From Candidatus Yanofskyibacteriota bacterium (lineage in GTDB: Bacteria; Patescibacteriota; Minisyncoccia; 2-02-FULL-40-12; GWA2-44-9), in NCBI GenBank assembly GCA_023245235.1, contig JAHFKT010000002.1, positions 16,803 to 62,982 of the forward strand: a stretch of 46,180 nt of DNA, written 5' to 3'. This document shows, piece by piece, positions 46,169 to 46,180 of this stretch (the stretch's first letter is position 1; each line of letters opens with the position of its first letter). The notes under the pieces are model-generated. The model made no database searches and was not told the DNA's origin. It saw only the letters and a list, made by a program, of their open reading frames with translations. The translations under genes and the position numbers were made by a program.

Positions 46169-46174
46169 ATTATA
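46169..46174 (-). promoter_or_regulatory. -10 box, leaderless start
   Basis: TATAAT on the minus strand, eight bases before the ATG at 46160; any -35 is beyond the window end. Confidence 0.5.
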
Positions 46175-46180
46175 CCAAGT

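Noticed and set aside
1-46180. Recoded UGA (glycine), as in some Patescibacteria lineages
   Set aside because: Several clear genes end at TGA at the family's normal length (for example mnmA and the deaminase), and no tRNA with TCA anticodon is seen.
1-46180. CRISPR array, insertion sequence, integron or prophage
   Set aside because: No regularly spaced identical repeats, transposase, integrase or phage structural genes were found; the baseplate-J-like protein is membrane-anchored and alone.

Overview
This 46 kb window looks like a chromosomal segment of a Candidate Phyla Radiation (Patescibacteria) bacterium. The clues are short versions of housekeeping proteins (L13 of 113 aa, RpoA without its C-terminal domain, AlaS without its C-terminal domain), a membrane-anchored protein resembling the baseplate-J-like proteins typical of these genomes, many small proteins of no known family, and frequent -10 boxes placed 6 to 8 bases before start codons. 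I saw no insertion sequence, integrase, prophage or CRISPR array. TAA, TAG and TGA all act as stops, so the standard code applies. The phylum assignment is inferred from gene style, not from a marker tree.

Layout. 1-6.9 kb: accessory genes, namely the end of a PhoU-like (DUF47) gene, small unknowns, a DUF6941 gene, an alpha/beta hydrolase, a HAD hydrolase, and a pair made of a trypsin-like protease and a TPR/membrane/HNH protein; then an exported protein whose ribosome-binding site can be sequestered, and a C2H2-finger protein. 7.3-11.7 kb: a minus-strand translation cluster infA-rpmJ-rpsM-rpsK-rpsD-rpoA-rplQ-rplM-rpsI, led by a TTGACA-type promoter. 11.7-15.4 kb: baseplate-J-like membrane protein, dihydrouridine synthase, NYN ribonuclease. 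15.4-15.8 kb: an independent structured non-coding RNA with its own promoter and terminator. 15.8-21 kb: alaS, a membrane protein, an adenosine-deaminase-family enzyme, and a P-type ATPase lacking the CPC motif. 21-27.3 kb: small unknown genes, several with their own promoters and terminators, around a UvrD-like helicase-nuclease. 27.4-31.2 kb: obg, a small protein, DUF1003 and VanZ-like membrane proteins, an ECF sigma factor overlapping a DUF5667 gene, and tRNA-His. 31.3-36.6 kb: a class A penicillin-binding protein, a Gmad2/GerMN protein, tRNA-Arg, tRNA-Pro, tRNA-Gly and an FAD oxidoreductase. 37-46 kb: patatin-like lipase, HU, RNase Y, gpmI, mnmA, DUF167 and two cell-wall lytic proteins.

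The genes mainly serve translation and tRNA modification (ribosomal proteins, alaS, dus, mnmA, obg), RNA turnover (RNase Y, NYN), cell-wall building and remodelling (penicillin-binding protein, two transglycosylase-like proteins) and envelope sensing (sigma/DUF5667 pair).

The least explained material is in the gaps: (1) the about 330-nt RNA at 15.4-15.8 kb; (2) a family of intergenic imperfect palindromes made of two helices flanking purine-rich internal loops, whose helices differ in sequence but stay paired between copies; (3) a leader near 6.5 kb that can mask its own Shine-Dalgarno; and (4) widespread apparently leaderless transcription.
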